Below, in pieces: positions 15,317 through 23,415 of a DNA stretch of 36,170 nucleotides; the stretch's first letter is position 1, and each line of letters starts with the position of its first letter. The notes under the pieces were generated by a model, which saw nothing but the letters and a program-made list of their open reading frames with translations, searched no databases and was not told where the DNA came from. The translations under genes and the position numbers were made by a program. The stretch is from positions 1-36,170 of the forward strand of contig JACPCS010000124.1 in the NCBI GenBank assembly GCA_016184455.1, in the 5' to 3' direction. This DNA comes from Acidobacteriota bacterium. GTDB taxonomy: Bacteria; Acidobacteriota; Vicinamibacteria; Vicinamibacterales; UBA2999.

Positions 15317-17269
15317 ATGGGAGTCATTTGCGGTCGGGCGCTCATTTTCTGGGATCCGAAACAGCCCGGCGGCACGTCCCGCCGCAAGCTCGACGCGATC
15401 GACACCGATCAGATCACGCCTGCGGCCGACTGCGTCTCCGAGAGTCTGGAGACGCTCGACGAGCGCTGGAAGGCGGGCGCCTTCCGCTATCTGATGCCCG
15501 ATTTTCGCGCGCGCGTGCACCGTGGCGAGAATTTCCTCGTAGCCGGGGATCGGTTCGCCATCGGATCGTCGCGCGAGATGAGCCCCGCGGGGCTGAAGGG
15601 CATCGCGGACGAAGCCGGCCTCGAGATGGTCGTCGTCTGCGGCCGGAACATGGGCGACATCTTCCGCCGCAACGCGCTCAACCTCGGGCTCCACGTCGTC
15701 CAGAGTCCGGACGCGGTCGCCGACGCGCGGGACGGCGATGAGTTCGCCTTCGATCCCGACACGCGCCGTCTCGAGAACGTCACGCAGGGCGCGGCGTACG
15801 ACCCGCTCCCGCTGACGCCGCAGGAGGAGAACATCCGCCGCAGCGGCGGCATCATCGCCGTGGGACGGCGCGAGCTCGCCGAGGCGTCGGCACGCGCGCG
15901 CGTCATCGAGTTTCCCGACGAGGCGAGGGCGCGCAGCATGACGACGACCGAGCAGATCGTCTGGGCACACCGCGTCGACAAGGACCGGGCGGTGCGGCCC
16001 GGCGACACGCTCCGCGTGCACGCCGACCTGCTGCCCGCCTCTGACGGCACCGCGCCATTTGCCATTCACACCTTCAACCAGATCACGGGCGGCGCGGCGG
16101 CTCCGCGGCAGGCGGCCATTGCCAACGATCACTTCGTCTTCACCGGCCGCGATGACGACGAGCGGCAGACGGCGATCGGGCGGGCATTCGCGCGGCAGCA
16201 CGGGCTGGAGAAGCCCTATTACGCGACGCCGGGCGACGGCATCTTCCACTTCTACTTTCCGGAGCAGGGGCTCGTGCTCCCCGGCGCCTTCATCCCGGGC
16301 GCCGACTCGCACAGCCGCGCGTACGGCGCGTACGGCGCCGTCGGCATCGGCATCGGATCGACCACGCTCGGCTTCGGCTGGGCGACCGGCTACGTGTACT
16401 TCACGCCGCCGAAGGCGCGGCGGGTCGCCTTTGTCGGCACGCTGCAGCCGTGGGTGAGCGGCAAGGACATCGTGCTCGAGCTGCTGCGGCGCTGGGGCGT
16501 GCAGCAGGCGCAGGGCATGTCGGTGGAGTTCGTCGATGCGGGCCGGCAACTGCCGATCCCGTACCGCAACACGATCGCCAACATGATGGCGGAAGCCGAG
16601 GCGATGAACGGCATCTTCGCCGCCGACGAGATCGCCGAAGCCTGGTACGCCGCGAAAGGGATCACGTCGTTCCCGTATCCGCGCATCGCTCCCGGTGCCG
16701 AGGCGCAGTACGCCGTCGACGAGGCGCTCGCGCTCGGCGACGTCGCGCCGATGATTGCCAAGCCGTTCAGCCCGGGCAACGCGTATCCGGCGGGAGAGGT
16801 GGCGCGCGAGCGGATCCGTTTCGACAAGGCGCTCATCGGGTCGTGCACCAACGGCAGCTACGCCGACCTGCTGCAGGCGGCGCTCGTCGTCTACCACGCG
16901 CGGCGCGCGGGCGCGGCCCGGACCGAGCGTCCGTTCCTCGTCTTCCCCGGGTCGGGCGGCGTCGCGCGCCAGATCGAGCGGCCGGATCCGCGCCTTGGCG
17001 GCGAATCGATCGCGCAGGTGATCCGGTCGGTGGGCGGCGAGATTCGCCAGTCGTGGTGCGGCCCGTGCTTCGGCCAGGGCCCCGACGCGCTGCAGCCCGG
17101 CCAGCGCGCGATCACCTCGTTCAATCGGAACTGGCAGAACCGCATGGGGGTGGGCGGCGAGGGCTACCTTGCGAGCCCCGCCGTCGTGGCGGCCTCCGCG
17201 CTCCTCGGCTATATGGGTCCGCCGTCGGAGCTGGGCCTCCGGTGGGATCCGGAGACGTTCGGAATCTGA
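15317..17269 (+). CDS. Fused aconitase-family hydro-lyase, small subunit first
   Basis: The 650-residue protein is a single-chain [4Fe-4S] dehydratase. Residues about 1-195 are the swivel (LeuD-like) subunit with DTDQITP at 29-35 and GSSREMSP at 83-90. From about 208 (TTTEQIVWAHRV) a LeuC-like catalytic part follows with GADSHS at 328-333, cluster cysteine 510 in IGSCTN, cysteines 581 and 584 in WCGPCFGQG, and NRNWQNRMG near 603. All three cluster ligands and the substrate Ser-Arg motif are present, so activity is expected. The order is reversed relative to fungal isopropylmalate isomerase and aconitase, where the swivel domain is last. Substrate is undetermined: isopropylmalate, homoaconitate or a methylated citrate are possible; no leu gene is adjacent. 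SD AGGA lies 3 bases before the ATG. Confidence 0.88.
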   Translation: MGVICGRALIFWDPKQPGGTSRRKLDAIDTDQITPAADCVSESLETLDERWKAGAFRYLMPDFRARVHRGENFLVAGDRFAIGSSREMSPAGLKGIADEAGLEMVVVCGRNMGDIFRRNALNLGLHVVQSPDAVADARDGDEFAFDPDTRRLENVTQGAAYDPLPLTPQEENIRRSGGIIAVGRRELAEASARARVIEFPDEARARSMTTTEQIVWAHRVDKDRAVRPGDTLRVHADLLPASDGTAPFAIHTFNQITGGAAAPRQAAIANDHFVFTGRDDDERQTAIGRAFARQHGLEKPYYATPGDGIFHFYFPEQGLVLPGAFIPGADSHSRAYGAYGAVGIGIGSTTLGFGWATGYVYFTPPKARRVAFVGTLQPWVSGKDIVLELLRRWGVQQAQGMSVEFVDAGRQLPIPYRNTIANMMAEAEAMNGIFAADEIAEAWYAAKGITSFPYPRIAPGAEAQYAVDEALALGDVAPMIAKPFSPGNAYPAGEVARERIRFDKALIGSCTNGSYADLLQAALVVYHARRAGAARTERPFLVFPGSGGVARQIERPDPRLGGESIAQVIRSVGGEIRQSWCGPCFGQGPDALQPGQRAITSFNRNWQNRMGVGGEGYLASPAVVAASALLGYMGPPSELGLRWDPETFGI

Positions 17270-17387
17270 CGCGAGTCGGTGCGATCCCGCTGACGCTATT
17301 CGGTGCGAACTGCTGTACGGCGAGTCGGTGCGATCTCTCTGACGACCATCAGTGCGAATCCGTTGACGCGGTGGGTGCGGGCTGCGT
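17267..17387. repeat. Five degenerate 24-bp tandem repeats
   Basis: Units begin at 17267, 17291, 17315, 17340 and 17364; four are 24 bases and the third is 25. Each starts TGACG or GTACGG and shares a TCGGTGCGA-like core followed by a pyrimidine-rich end. The first unit contains the TGA stop of the aconitase-type gene, and the fifth is the most diverged. The array fills the gap before the convergent 79-codon gene. The 24-base period rules out an STRR-type heptamer; tandem operators or remnants of duplicated DNA are possible. Confidence 0.8.
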
Positions 17388-17398
17388 GGCGCCTGGCT

Positions 17399-17638
17399 TC
17401 AGCCGGACCTGCGCGCTCTGTCGGATGTCGAAAAATCTCGATCGGTGCCGACGTCGGGCATCGCGAGCAGATGCTCCTTCAGGGATCGTCGGCGGGACGT
17501 CACGAACACGCCGTGCGTGTACGACGGGTCGCTGGGGTTCGTCGTTTGTGCCAGGTCGAACCAGAGGTCCCACGCTCGCGCCAGTTCCTCGGGGGTCATC
17601 TCGCGCAGGTTCCGATCGTCTTCACTGAGCATCTGCAT
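17399..17638 (-). CDS. Small acidic partner protein, family unknown
   Basis: The 79-residue product begins MQMLSEDDRNLREMTPEELARAWDLWFD, an acidic amphipathic helix, followed by LAQTTNPSDPSYTHGVF and a basic C-terminal tail. No known family is recognised. Its ATG (17638, or 17632) lies within the last codons of the nucleotidyltransferase-like gene, a 17-base overlap in another frame, so the two are translated from one message. Composition is less biased than the antisense frames, supporting real coding. A regulatory partner or antitoxin-like role is only a guess from the pairing. The 24-bp repeats follow its stop. Confidence 0.6.
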   Translation of the reverse strand: MQMLSEDDRNLREMTPEELARAWDLWFDLAQTTNPSDPSYTHGVFVTSRRRSLKEHLLAMPDVGTDRDFSTSDRARRSG

Positions 17639-18416
17639 CGTGGGCCCAGGGCACTGCTTTCGGCAGCCGGCGCTCGGCAATCTCACACAGTCGCGCGTGC
17701 GCGATCGGGAGCGGCATCTCCGCCAACCGCAGAGTACGACATTCGGCATTGTACTGCGCGGCTGCTTCGTCGTACGCCGCGAGCCGTGCGGCATCCCGTT
17801 GCTGCAGCATGTCGGTCTCTTCGGCGAGCGCCGTGACGACGGCCCGTCGGCCGGCGCCGCTCCCGGCGGCCCGAACCGCCGGACGATCTGACGCGACGCC
17901 GGCCGCGGCCAGCGCGAGAATCCGATCGGGGTCCGTCGTGAGCGCAATCTCGCGTTCGGGTGGCAGAAGGGCCGCCAGCTCGCCTATCACCGCATAGTCC
18001 TTCGCGCGCTGGGTCTGCTTCATCAGGATGAGCGATTCGGGGTCGACCGCGATGAGCCGGCGCTCTCCGGCGCCGGCGAACAGCGCCTCGAGCGACGCCG
18101 AGGGCACGCGCGGCGGACGACTCACGAAATCGCACCGGATCCGGCGGCGCCTTTCGTCGAAGAACTCGAAGTGGCTCGACCAGCCGCCGGCCAGCCAGCG
18201 GACGTCCAGCGGCGCGCCGAGGCGGGAGTGGGCGCCGCGCGCCTCCAGCTCGCGCAGCACGCGCTCGCATGCGTCTGACGTTTCGCGAATCACCCAGTCG
18301 CCGTCCTTGCTCATGATCGCGATGCGATAGAAGACGACCGCCTGGCCGGACGCGAGCGCGACCGTCGGCGCTTCGCGATTGAAGGCCTCGGTCAGCGCGA
18401 AGTAGATGTTCTCCAC
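17622..18416 (-). CDS. Putative nucleotidyltransferase-fold protein
   Basis: The 264-residue protein has features of nucleotidyltransferase-like families: SKDGDW with Asp38 and Asp40 as a possible metal-binding Asp pair, HFEFF...IRCDFVSRPPRV as the third strand of the fold, and PESLILMKQTQRAKDYAVIGELAALLP, which matches the C-terminal LxxKxxxxRxKDxxDI helix of the family. The usual upstream Gly-Ser of Pol-beta enzymes is not evident, so activity is uncertain. The C-terminal 80 residues are helical and alanine-rich. Start is GTG 18414-18416, with a GAAA-loop hairpin directly upstream and no Shine-Dalgarno sequence. It overlaps the 79-residue partner gene by 17 bases. Toxin-antitoxin membership is possible but unproven. 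Confidence 0.7.
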   Translation of the reverse strand: MENIYFALTEAFNREAPTVALASGQAVVFYRIAIMSKDGDWVIRETSDACERVLRELEARGAHSRLGAPLDVRWLAGGWSSHFEFFDERRRRIRCDFVSRPPRVPSASLEALFAGAGERRLIAVDPESLILMKQTQRAKDYAVIGELAALLPPEREIALTTDPDRILALAAAGVASDRPAVRAAGSGAGRRAVVTALAEETDMLQQRDAARLAAYDEAAAQYNAECRTLRLAEMPLPIAHARLCEIAERRLPKAVPWAHDADAQ

Positions 18417-18429
18417 GGATCATCGGGCA

Positions 18430-18459
18430 GGCCCTTTCGGGCCAGCTCTGGCGAGTATA
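18430..18459 (-). promoter_or_regulatory. -10 box and leader hairpin of the nucleotidyltransferase-like gene
   Basis: On the minus strand TATACT (18454-18459) is a good -10 box, with no clear -35. The predicted 30-base leader folds into GGCCC-GAAA-GGGCC (18430-18443), a 5-bp stem capped by a GNRA-type tetraloop, ending 13 bases before the GTG. The rest of the gap from 18417 to 18767 holds only the heptamer repeat at 18620 and no convincing gene. Confidence 0.4.
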
Positions 18460-18619
18460 CCGTCGTCTCCTTGAGCCGACTGGAGCTCACCGCGCCGGCG
18501 GCTGGCGCCGATCTGTGCGGTGATGTCGTATGGGCCGAGGCCGGGTTCCGGACGCCAGCGTCATGCGTATCGTCCGTCGGAAACGGCGCGATTGGACGGC
18601 GAAGCTCAGATGAAACGGC

Positions 18620-18690
18620 CCAATCTCCAAGTCCCAACTCCCAAGCGCGTTCGTCACGTTGGGAGTTCGGGCGTTGGGAATTGGAACTTG
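18620..18690. repeat. Heptamer tandem repeats in inverted arrangement
   Basis: Four perfectly phased heptamers CCAATCT, CCAAGTC, CCAACTC, CCAAGCG (18620-18647) face an imperfect complementary run of GTTGGGA-like units (18657-18690). The two runs can pair into a long imperfect hairpin. This copy lies between divergent genes, unlike the other three, which lie at convergent gene ends. Confidence 0.75.
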
Positions 18691-18767
18691 CGAAGAGCTT
18701 GCGTTTTTCCGCCCGTTGATTTCAGATTGTCCGGTCGTCCCCGGGGTCACCAGCACACGGAGCACTC

Positions 18768-21536
18768 ATGCGAACGCTGCTCGGCACGTCCGTGGTCCTG
18801 GCCGCCGCCCTCGTCACGCTGACGGCACAGTCGCAGCCGTCATCGACCGCTTCTTCCCAGGCGCAGACTCAGACGGAGCCCGTCGCACAGGCCCCGACGT
18901 TTCGCACCGGCGTCGAGCTGATTGCAGTCGACGTGTCGGTCGTCGATCGCGCCGGCAAGCCGGTCGAGGACCTGCTGGCGCCGGACTTCGCCGTGAAGAT
19001 CGACGGCCAGGTGCGCCGCGTCGTTTCGGCCGAGCAGGTCAAGATCGACCTCGAGGCCGCCAAGCGTGAGGCCGTCGATCCGTTCGAGCCGCTCTACACG
19101 ACCAATCTGAAGCCGCCGAACGGACGCATGTTCGTCATCGCCGTCGATCAGATCGGCACCCGCCTCGGATCGGCGCGCGCGCTGCTGAACACGGCGGCCA
19201 ACTTTCTCAAGCGGCTGAGCCCTGCCGACCGTGTGGCGTTCGTGTCCTATCCGCCGCCCGGCATTCAGGTTGGCTTCACCAACGACCATCTGCGGCTGCG
19301 TCAGGCGATGGAGAAGGTCGTCGGGCGCAACCAGTCGCTCGAGGGGCGCTACAACATCGGGCTCTACGAGGCGGTTGCGATCTCGGAACGCGGCGACGGC
19401 CGCATCTTTGCGCAGGTCGTCCTCCGCGAGTGTCCGCGGCTGGCCGGGCCGGCCCTCGAGCAGTGCGAGCGCGACCTGCTGTCGGAAGCGAGCTCGATGG
19501 TGCGGCAGGTGCGGCAGGACACGCAGGAATCGCTGCGCGGGCTCTACGACGTCCTGATGGGGCTCTCGGTCATCGACGGCCCCAAGACGATGATTCTGCT
19601 CTCGGAAGGGATGGTGCTCGAGAGCCCGAGCGACCTCGACTTCGTGATCCGTGCGGCCGCCTTTGCCCGCGTCACCATTCACGTGATGGTGCTCGACGTG
19701 CCGCGGCACGACATTACCGTGGCCCGCCTGGCGCCGACCGCGACCGAGGACCGCGACATGCAGGTGTCGGGGCTCGGCGACCTCGCCGCCGCCTCGCGCG
19801 GCGCGCTGTACTTCGTCGCCGGCACGGGCGAGAGCATTTTCGAGCGCCTGGCCTCGGAGACGCTGGCCTATTACATCCTCGGCGTGGAGCAGGCGGCGGG
19901 CGACCGCGACGACCGGCAGCACCGCATCGACGTCGAGGTCAAGCGGCAGAACGTCACCGTCCGCTCGCGTCGCGCCTTCGTGCTGTCGTCGGCGACGACC
20001 ACGCGCCGCAAGGCGGAAGAGACGCTGATGGACGCGTTGAAGTCGCCGTTCGGCGTGGCGGAGATTCCGCTGCGGCTCACCACGTTCACGCAGAAGGATC
20101 GGTCGAGCGACAAGGCACGCGTGATCATCGCCGCCGACGTCGGGCAACCGGGCGGCGCGCCCGAAGAGTACACGCTCGGCTACGTGCTCCTCGACGGCGA
20201 GGGCAAGGTCGTCTCGGGCACCATCGACAAGCGCGTGCTGTCGGTGCCGAACGGCGCGCAGAACGCGACGCGCGACTACCTGACCGAGATCCTCGTCGAC
20301 CCGGGCACCTATTCGCTGCGGTTCGGCGTCGTCGATGCCACGGGCCGGCGCGGGGGGCTCATCCGCGAGCTCAACGCGTGGAAGCTCGATGGTGAGGAGT
20401 TCGCGCTCGGCGATCTGCTGATCGGCGATGCCGGCGGCGACGGCAACGGCCGGCTCCGGCCGGGCGTCGAGCCGCGCGTCGGCGCCAACGTCGGTGCGTT
20501 TCTCGAGCTGTACTCGACCAACCCGGCCGCGCTCGACGCCACGAAGGTGGACCTGGAAATCGCCGACGAGCAGGACTCGCCGGCGCTGCTGACGGCGCCC
20601 GCGCAGATGATCGCCGGCGCGGGCCCCACGCACCGCGTGGGGCAGGGCGTTGTGTCGGCAACGCTGCTGCCCGCGGGCCGCTACGTCGCGCGCGCCCGCG
20701 TGGTGCGCGCGGGCAAGGTCGCCGGCGTGCTCGTGCGGCCGTTCATTCTCGACGCGTCGGCCGATGCCGCGCTGCCGGTGCCGTTCCTTCGCGGCGAGGT
20801 GGCAAAGTTCGATCGCCAGGCCACGCTGCAGCGCGACGTCCTTCAGGGGATGCTCGACGCCGTCGAGAAGCGCTCACCCGCGCTCAAGGGACCGGTCGCC
20901 GAGGCGAGGGCCGGCCGCTACGGTGCCGCGGCGCTCGAAGCGCTGACCTCCGGCGAGGATCAGGCGGCCGCCTTCTTCAAGGGGCTCGAGTGGTACATCA
21001 AGGGGCAGCTCAACGAGGCGGCGACGCAGCTGGGGGTCGCCGCCGGTCCGCGCCGCGAGTTCTACCCGGCTGCCTTCTATCTGGGCGCGGTCTTCGCCGC
21101 CGCAGGACGCGATCGCGATGCCGCCGGCGTGTGGCAGATGGCGCTCGGCCAGGAGCCCCGGCCGACGCTCGCCTACATCCTGCTCGCCGACGCCCGGCTG
21201 CGTGACGGCCAGCCCGATTCCGTGATCGACGTGCTCAAGACCGCGCACGAGCGGAATCCCGCCGACGACGCGATCGGACAGCGGCTCATGGCGGCCTACC
21301 TCATGACGGGGCGCTATCAGGAGGCGCTGCCCGTTCTCGACCAGCACCTCGCGCGGCATCCCACCGATCAGACCGCGCTCTTTGCCGCCGTCTTCACGCA
21401 GTACCACGTCGTCACGCGCGAGCGCCTCGCCGTATCGCAGGGCGATCAAGCCAGGCTCGCGAAGTACGTCCAGGCGTACACCGGACCGTACAAGGCGCTC
21501 CTGGCGAAATACCTGCAGATCATGCGGGGCCGCTAG
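18768..21536 (+). CDS. Exported VWA-like protein with C-terminal TPR
   Basis: The 922-residue protein has a signal peptide (MRTLLGTSVVLAAALVTLTAQS), a Gln/Ser/Thr-rich spacer, the beta segment VELIAVDVSVVDRAGKPVEDLLAPDF, and a VWA fold (MFVIAVDQIGTRLGSARALL; MILLSEGMVL; TIHVMVLDV; SRGALYFVAGTGESIFERLASETLAYYILGVE). The MIDAS is degenerate: Asp127-Gln-Ile129-Gly-Thr131 replaces DxSxS, so metal-dependent binding is doubtful. A middle region of beta-sandwich character follows, and about 750-915 are TPR-like repeats (YPAAFYLGAVFAAAGRDRDAAGVWQMALGQEP). It is the second VWFA-related protein here and is larger and more diverged. GGAG lies 5 bases before the ATG. It is monocistronic and ends at a 14-bp hairpin. 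Confidence 0.88.
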   Translation: MRTLLGTSVVLAAALVTLTAQSQPSSTASSQAQTQTEPVAQAPTFRTGVELIAVDVSVVDRAGKPVEDLLAPDFAVKIDGQVRRVVSAEQVKIDLEAAKREAVDPFEPLYTTNLKPPNGRMFVIAVDQIGTRLGSARALLNTAANFLKRLSPADRVAFVSYPPPGIQVGFTNDHLRLRQAMEKVVGRNQSLEGRYNIGLYEAVAISERGDGRIFAQVVLRECPRLAGPALEQCERDLLSEASSMVRQVRQDTQESLRGLYDVLMGLSVIDGPKTMILLSEGMVLESPSDLDFVIRAAAFARVTIHVMVLDVPRHDITVARLAPTATEDRDMQVSGLGDLAAASRGALYFVAGTGESIFERLASETLAYYILGVEQAAGDRDDRQHRIDVEVKRQNVTVRSRRAFVLSSATTTRRKAEETLMDALKSPFGVAEIPLRLTTFTQKDRSSDKARVIIAADVGQPGGAPEEYTLGYVLLDGEGKVVSGTIDKRVLSVPNGAQNATRDYLTEILVDPGTYSLRFGVVDATGRRGGLIRELNAWKLDGEEFALGDLLIGDAGGDGNGRLRPGVEPRVGANVGAFLELYSTNPAALDATKVDLEIADEQDSPALLTAPAQMIAGAGPTHRVGQGVVSATLLPAGRYVARARVVRAGKVAGVLVRPFILDASADAALPVPFLRGEVAKFDRQATLQRDVLQGMLDAVEKRSPALKGPVAEARAGRYGAAALEALTSGEDQAAAFFKGLEWYIKGQLNEAATQLGVAAGPRREFYPAAFYLGAVFAAAGRDRDAAGVWQMALGQEPRPTLAYILLADARLRDGQPDSVIDVLKTAHERNPADDAIGQRLMAAYLMTGRYQEALPVLDQHLARHPTDQTALFAAVFTQYHVVTRERLAVSQGDQARLAKYVQAYTGPYKALLAKYLQIMRGR

Positions 21537-21537
21537 A

Positions 21538-21572
21538 GCACCCCAACGCGCAACGTCCGCGCGTTGGGGTGC
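21538..21572. terminator. Perfect 14-bp hairpin between convergent genes
   Basis: GCACCCCAACGCGC (21538-21551) pairs perfectly with GCGCGTTGGGGTGC (21559-21572) around a 7-base loop. It begins one base after the stop of the VWA-TPR gene and ends 7 bases before the stop of the convergent gene. There is no T tract on either side, so a factor-assisted or pause-type bidirectional terminator, or mRNA end protection, is more likely than classic intrinsic termination. Confidence 0.7.
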
Positions 21573-21579
21573 CCGCCAG

Positions 21580-22149
21580 CTACCGGGCTTCTATCTCCGT
21601 CGTCGTCGGTGACGCGGCCGCCCCTTGCGGCCGTGCGCTCGCGGACGGCGCCTCGAGGAGTCCCGGAACCTTCACGATCGCCGGCGCGAATCGGCCGCCG
21701 GCGGCCAGTCCTCCCGGCAGCGGTACGTACAGCTCGATGGCGATCTGCGAAACCGGCAGCTGCACGCCGTCGACCTGCGGCCGTTCGGCCATGGTGAGCG
21801 ACGCGATCGCGAGGATCGGTCCGCTGTCATCCGGGATGTGCGCGAGCGGCGCGCGCCCGGTCGACCCCTGCGGCACGAACGCGCGCATGGCGCCCTGGTG
21901 CACGTCGCTGTAGAACCAGTTCAGCACCGCCTTCTTGTCTTCGAACCACGCGAAGATCACCTGTGTGCCGCTCGCCATCGAGCCCGCTTCCACACCGAGA
22001 CAGCCGGGCGTGTTCTCGAGCGCGCCGATGAGGTCGGGAAACTGCTGCGGTGATGTCTGGGCGTCGAGACGCGTCGCCAACGGACTGAAGATGACGAGCG
22101 CCAGGGCGAGGAGGCGGGCGGCTTCGCGAACGATCGGTGTGTGCGTCAT
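21580..22149 (-). CDS. Exported protein of unknown function
   Basis: The 189-residue protein starts at ATG 22149 with an excellent Shine-Dalgarno sequence (AAGGAG, spacing 6). A signal peptide follows (LLALALVIFSPLATRLDAQ). The mature part begins with FPDLIGALENTPGCLGVE, then VIFAWFEDKKAVLNWFYSDVHQG, and strands IAIASLTM-like and QIAIELYVPL. The alternation of a helix, Trp-rich strand and helix recalls a dimeric alpha/beta barrel, but I cannot assign a family. The C-terminal 35 residues are low-complexity Pro/Ala/Ser. It lies in opposite orientation to the sensor kinase, 123 bases away, and is otherwise alone. Confidence 0.75.
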   Translation of the reverse strand: MTHTPIVREAARLLALALVIFSPLATRLDAQTSPQQFPDLIGALENTPGCLGVEAGSMASGTQVIFAWFEDKKAVLNWFYSDVHQGAMRAFVPQGSTGRAPLAHIPDDSGPILAIASLTMAERPQVDGVQLPVSQIAIELYVPLPGGLAAGGRFAPAIVKVPGLLEAPSASARPQGAAASPTTTEIEAR

Positions 22150-22260
22150 GAGTAGCTCCTTCGCACCCATTCTGGCGATCGCGGTGCGGCGGCGCATGTG
22201 CCGCACGTCACGTCTGCGAATCATGACTTCCGGCACACGGCTGCCGCCGACGGCCGCCCG

Positions 22261-22266
22261 TACAAT
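22261..22266 (+). promoter_or_regulatory. -10 box of the two-component operon
   Basis: TACAAT ends exactly 6 bases before an in-frame GTG at 22273. This fits a leaderless start and is the reason for preferring that GTG over ATG 22285, whose GGAG would be only 2 bases away. No matching -35 box is seen at 16-18 bases. Confidence 0.45.
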
Positions 22267-22272
22267 GAGCGT

Positions 22273-23415
22273 GTGCGCGGAGAAATGTGGCTGAACGTAG
22301 CCGCCTATGCGACGTGGCTCGTGGTCGCGACGCCCACGATCGCGAAGATCGCCACGGGCGCATTCGGGGGCTGGCCAGCGGGCGTCTGGACGATGGCGTT
22401 CGCCGGATTCGGTGTCGCGCTCCGGGTCAGCCTGGGGCGGGAGTCTGCGCTGCGGGATTGCTCCCGCAGATTCGTCGTCGGCGCGCTGGCGTCGCAGGCG
22501 GTCGCGGGCGTCATGATGATCGCCCTGAGCCGCGATCCGACCATGGCCGCCACGCTGGTGATCGTCGCGGCCGAAGCGGCCGCGGCGTTTTCACCGGCCG
22601 TCACGTGGGCGTGGGTGGCGGTTCAGAGCGGCGTGCTGGCGGTGCTGTGGGTCGCGCAGTTCGACACCGGGATTGGCGCGCTCGCCCTCGCCGGCTCCTT
22701 CGCGGGATTTCAGGCCTTCGCCATCGCCGCCATGTCCCTCGCCCGCAGCGAGCGCGCGGCGCGGGAGGAGCTGGCGCGCGCCGTTGCGGAGCTCGCGGCC
22801 ACGCAGGCGCTGCTCGCGGAGAACAGCCGCACGGCCGAACGCCTGCGCATCGCGCGCGACCTGCACGACACACTCGGTCATCATCTGACGGCCCTCAGCC
22901 TCCAGCTCGACGTCGCCTCGCGTCTGACCCCGGATCCGGCGGCCGAACACGTGCACGAAGCGCACGCGATCACCAAGCTGCTGCTGAGCGACGTCCGCGA
23001 CGTCGTCAGCCGGATGCGCGAGACGAGCCGCATCGATCTCGTCCAGATGATGCGCACGCTGGCCGCCGGCACCCGCGCCCTGCAGGTGCACCTCGATGTG
23101 CCCGACGTGCTCCCGATCGAGGAGACGGCGCAGGCGCGTGCGCTGCTGCAGTGCGTGCAGGAGATCATCACCAACGCCGCACGGCATGGCGGCGCGCGCA
23201 ATCTCTGGATCCGCATCGAGGCGCGACCGGACGGAATCGATCTCCACGCGCGAGACGACGGGCGGGGCGCCACGGAGGTGAGATGGGGCCACGGATTGAC
23301 CGGCATGCGCGAGCGCTTCACGGAGCTGTCTGGCCGCATTGACGTGACACCCGGTCCCGGCCGGGGCTTTGAAGTACACGGCTTCATTCCGAGGCCGGAG
23401 GCGGCGACGTCGTGA
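22273..23415 (+). CDS. NarL-family sensor histidine kinase
   Basis: The 380-residue protein has about six hydrophobic segments between residues 6 and 155 (WLNVAAYATWLVVATPTIAK, VVGALASQAVAGVMMIAL, LVIVAAEAAAAF), a coiled-coil linker (RSERAAREELARAVAELAATQALL), the HisKA_3 dimerisation helix with phospho-acceptor His198 in ARDLHDTLGHHL, and a HATPase domain with N box QEIITNAARHGG and G box DDGRGATEVRWGHGLTGMRER. The membrane part resembles 7TM-type sensors without a clear periplasmic ligand domain, so the signal may be within the membrane. Its TGA overlaps the GTG of the response regulator (GTGA), and the pair is a typical NarL-type two-component system. Confidence 0.93.
   Translation: MRGEMWLNVAAYATWLVVATPTIAKIATGAFGGWPAGVWTMAFAGFGVALRVSLGRESALRDCSRRFVVGALASQAVAGVMMIALSRDPTMAATLVIVAAEAAAAFSPAVTWAWVAVQSGVLAVLWVAQFDTGIGALALAGSFAGFQAFAIAAMSLARSERAAREELARAVAELAATQALLAENSRTAERLRIARDLHDTLGHHLTALSLQLDVASRLTPDPAAEHVHEAHAITKLLLSDVRDVVSRMRETSRIDLVQMMRTLAAGTRALQVHLDVPDVLPIEETAQARALLQCVQEIITNAARHGGARNLWIRIEARPDGIDLHARDDGRGATEVRWGHGLTGMRERFTELSGRIDVTPGPGRGFEVHGFIPRPEAATS

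Noticed and set aside
16450..17628. 392-codon plus frame running past the aconitase-type gene
   Set aside because: It is a shadow of the aconitase-type gene that continues through the tandem repeats; composition is not protein-like.
18392..18637. 81-codon minus frame in the 18.4-18.7 kb gap
   Set aside because: It overlaps the nucleotidyltransferase start and the heptamer repeat, has no SD and no recognisable fold; the segment is better explained as promoter and leader.
21580..21660. Possible Rho-independent terminator with T run after the 14-bp hairpin
   Set aside because: No T tract exists on either strand, so the classical form is not supported.
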